Shown piece after piece: positions 63,053 to 64,000 of a DNA stretch of 64,000 nt; the first letter of the stretch is position 1, and each line of letters starts with the position of its first letter. Source of the DNA: Ovis canadensis. Its lineage: Eukaryota > Chordata > Mammalia > Artiodactyla > Bovidae. The notes under the pieces were generated by a model, which worked only from the letters and a program-made list of their open reading frames with translations, was not told the DNA's origin and did no database searches. Where the stretch lies: NCBI RefSeq assembly GCF_042477335.2, contig NC_091255.1, forward strand, positions 43,316,501-43,380,500, read 5' to 3'. The translations under genes were made by a program, and so were the position numbers.

Positions 63053-64000
63053 CTGAAAGGTGCACAAGGGGCTTTACCCACTTCCCTTTGGCTCCCTGAG
63101 CAAACTGTGACTGAGAAGACCACAGCCCCACCCTGCCTGGCCCCCAGGGCGGGAAGCTGCTCTCTGGAGCTGAGCCTGGCACCAACTCAATCCCAGAGCA
63201 GTTAGAAAAGGGTGTTCACCCAGTGAGCTGCCTGATTCCTGTGATTGAGTTCCATTTCTCTGCAAAGAGCTGGTACTGTGGGTAGGAGGAGGCTGCCGTG
63301 GAATTGAAAACAGCCCACCCTGGCCCTTTATGGAGTGACTGCCAGGTAGGACTGACAGGACGACACAGAGCACGGGCAGAGGCTGGCAGGTCTGGTCTGA
63401 GTTAACCACTGATGTGCTCAGAACTGCCATACCCCGGGCGTCGGGCACAGCTGCAAACAGAGATGAGTCTTGGTCAGCTGCCAGGAGCTGAGAGACCCTA
63501 TGAATGACAGTGACCCAGGACATAGAGCCGGGGGCCCAGCCCTGCCACTGCCCAGCTGGCCACTCTGAGATGGTCACTGAACTTCTCAGGCATGCGCTGG
63601 AAGAATTAGATTAGGGTGTGGGACATTTCCTTTTCCTTGTGAAGGAGTACAAAGTGAGGTGCTAATTACCAGGTGCCTCTGCTCATTGCATTGAGGTCAT
63701 GGCAGGACTGCTCCCCGGCCTGGTCTGTGCCTTGCTCCAGCCTGGCTTGGTTTATGACCTGGATGTGGGCTTGGGGAGCTAAGAAGTGGTCCAACTACCC
63801 CATACACCCACCCTGTATCCCCCAGGCCTGGCATATCAGGTTAGTCTTCTGCACGGGGTGGGTGAGTGTGCCTGTGGCCGTCAGGGCTGGTCTGTGCAGC
63901 TCTTTTCTGGATGGAGGCACATTGGGACCTCTCTAAGAGAGAGGGCCTCGCTCATTAAGGTGCAGGAACCGTGCTTCTCAGTTCTCTTTCAGAGCTGTGA
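63053..64000 (-). other. MPRIP: MPRIP intron, no further exon recognised
   Basis: The next upstream exon should end in sequence coding just before ATCERGF. No coiled-coil frame flanked by splice sites is visible up to the window edge. Confidence 0.6.

Overview
The window is mammalian genomic DNA from a ruminant, most likely a bovid. The evidence is a dense set of ruminant-type repeats: BovB (RTE) LINEs, Bov-tA and Bov-A2 SINEs, CHR-2-type tRNA SINEs and a young bovine-type L1. It carries four protein-coding genes: the 3' end of COPS3 (+), all coding exons of FLCN (+), the two-exon gene PLD6 (+) and the C-terminal exons of MPRIP (-). From general knowledge this is the COPS3-FLCN-PLD6-MPRIP block of human 17p11.2, here in inverted orientation. 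No alignment could be run; every exon call rests on the translated protein plus splice-site reading.

Layout. 1-5.7 kb: the last four coding exons of COPS3 (COP9 signalosome subunit 3), with decayed L1 pieces in the introns. 5.7-17.9 kb: intergenic DNA packed with SINEs and three antisense BovB copies. One BovB is split by a young L1 with a clear 15-bp target-site duplication. 17.9-19.3 kb: the CpG-island promoter of FLCN, directly abutted by a BovB fragment with an open reverse-transcriptase frame. 22.1-35.1 kb: eleven FLCN coding exons that sum to 1,740 nt (579 codons), matching the human exon lengths I remember. The first coding intron has a GC rather than GT donor. 35.1-40.5 kb: repeats only. 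40.9-44.5 kb: PLD6 with a CpG-rich promoter carrying repeated GCGCA and E-box motifs. 44.5-51.1 kb: intergenic, mostly nested L1 and one hAT element. 51.1-64 kb, minus strand: the 3' half of MPRIP, with seven shared coiled-coil exons and two alternative terminal exons, each with its own poly(A) signal.

The four genes are not one pathway. COPS3 is part of the cullin deneddylase. FLCN is a GTPase-activating protein controlling mTORC1/TFE3 signalling at lysosomes. PLD6 is a mitochondrial outer-membrane phospholipase/nuclease in piRNA production. MPRIP is an actin- and myosin-phosphatase-binding scaffold. PLD6 and MPRIP are convergent, whereas COPS3, FLCN and PLD6 are in tandem.

I see no prokaryotic-type system, CRISPR array or wholly unknown gene family. 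The most distinctive signals are the FLCN GC-AG intron, a Bov-A2 SINE that appears to have carried along 3' flanking sequence into FLCN intron 9, the PLD6 promoter motif array, a back-to-back perfect inverted repeat near 14.57 kb, and the dual MPRIP 3' ends.
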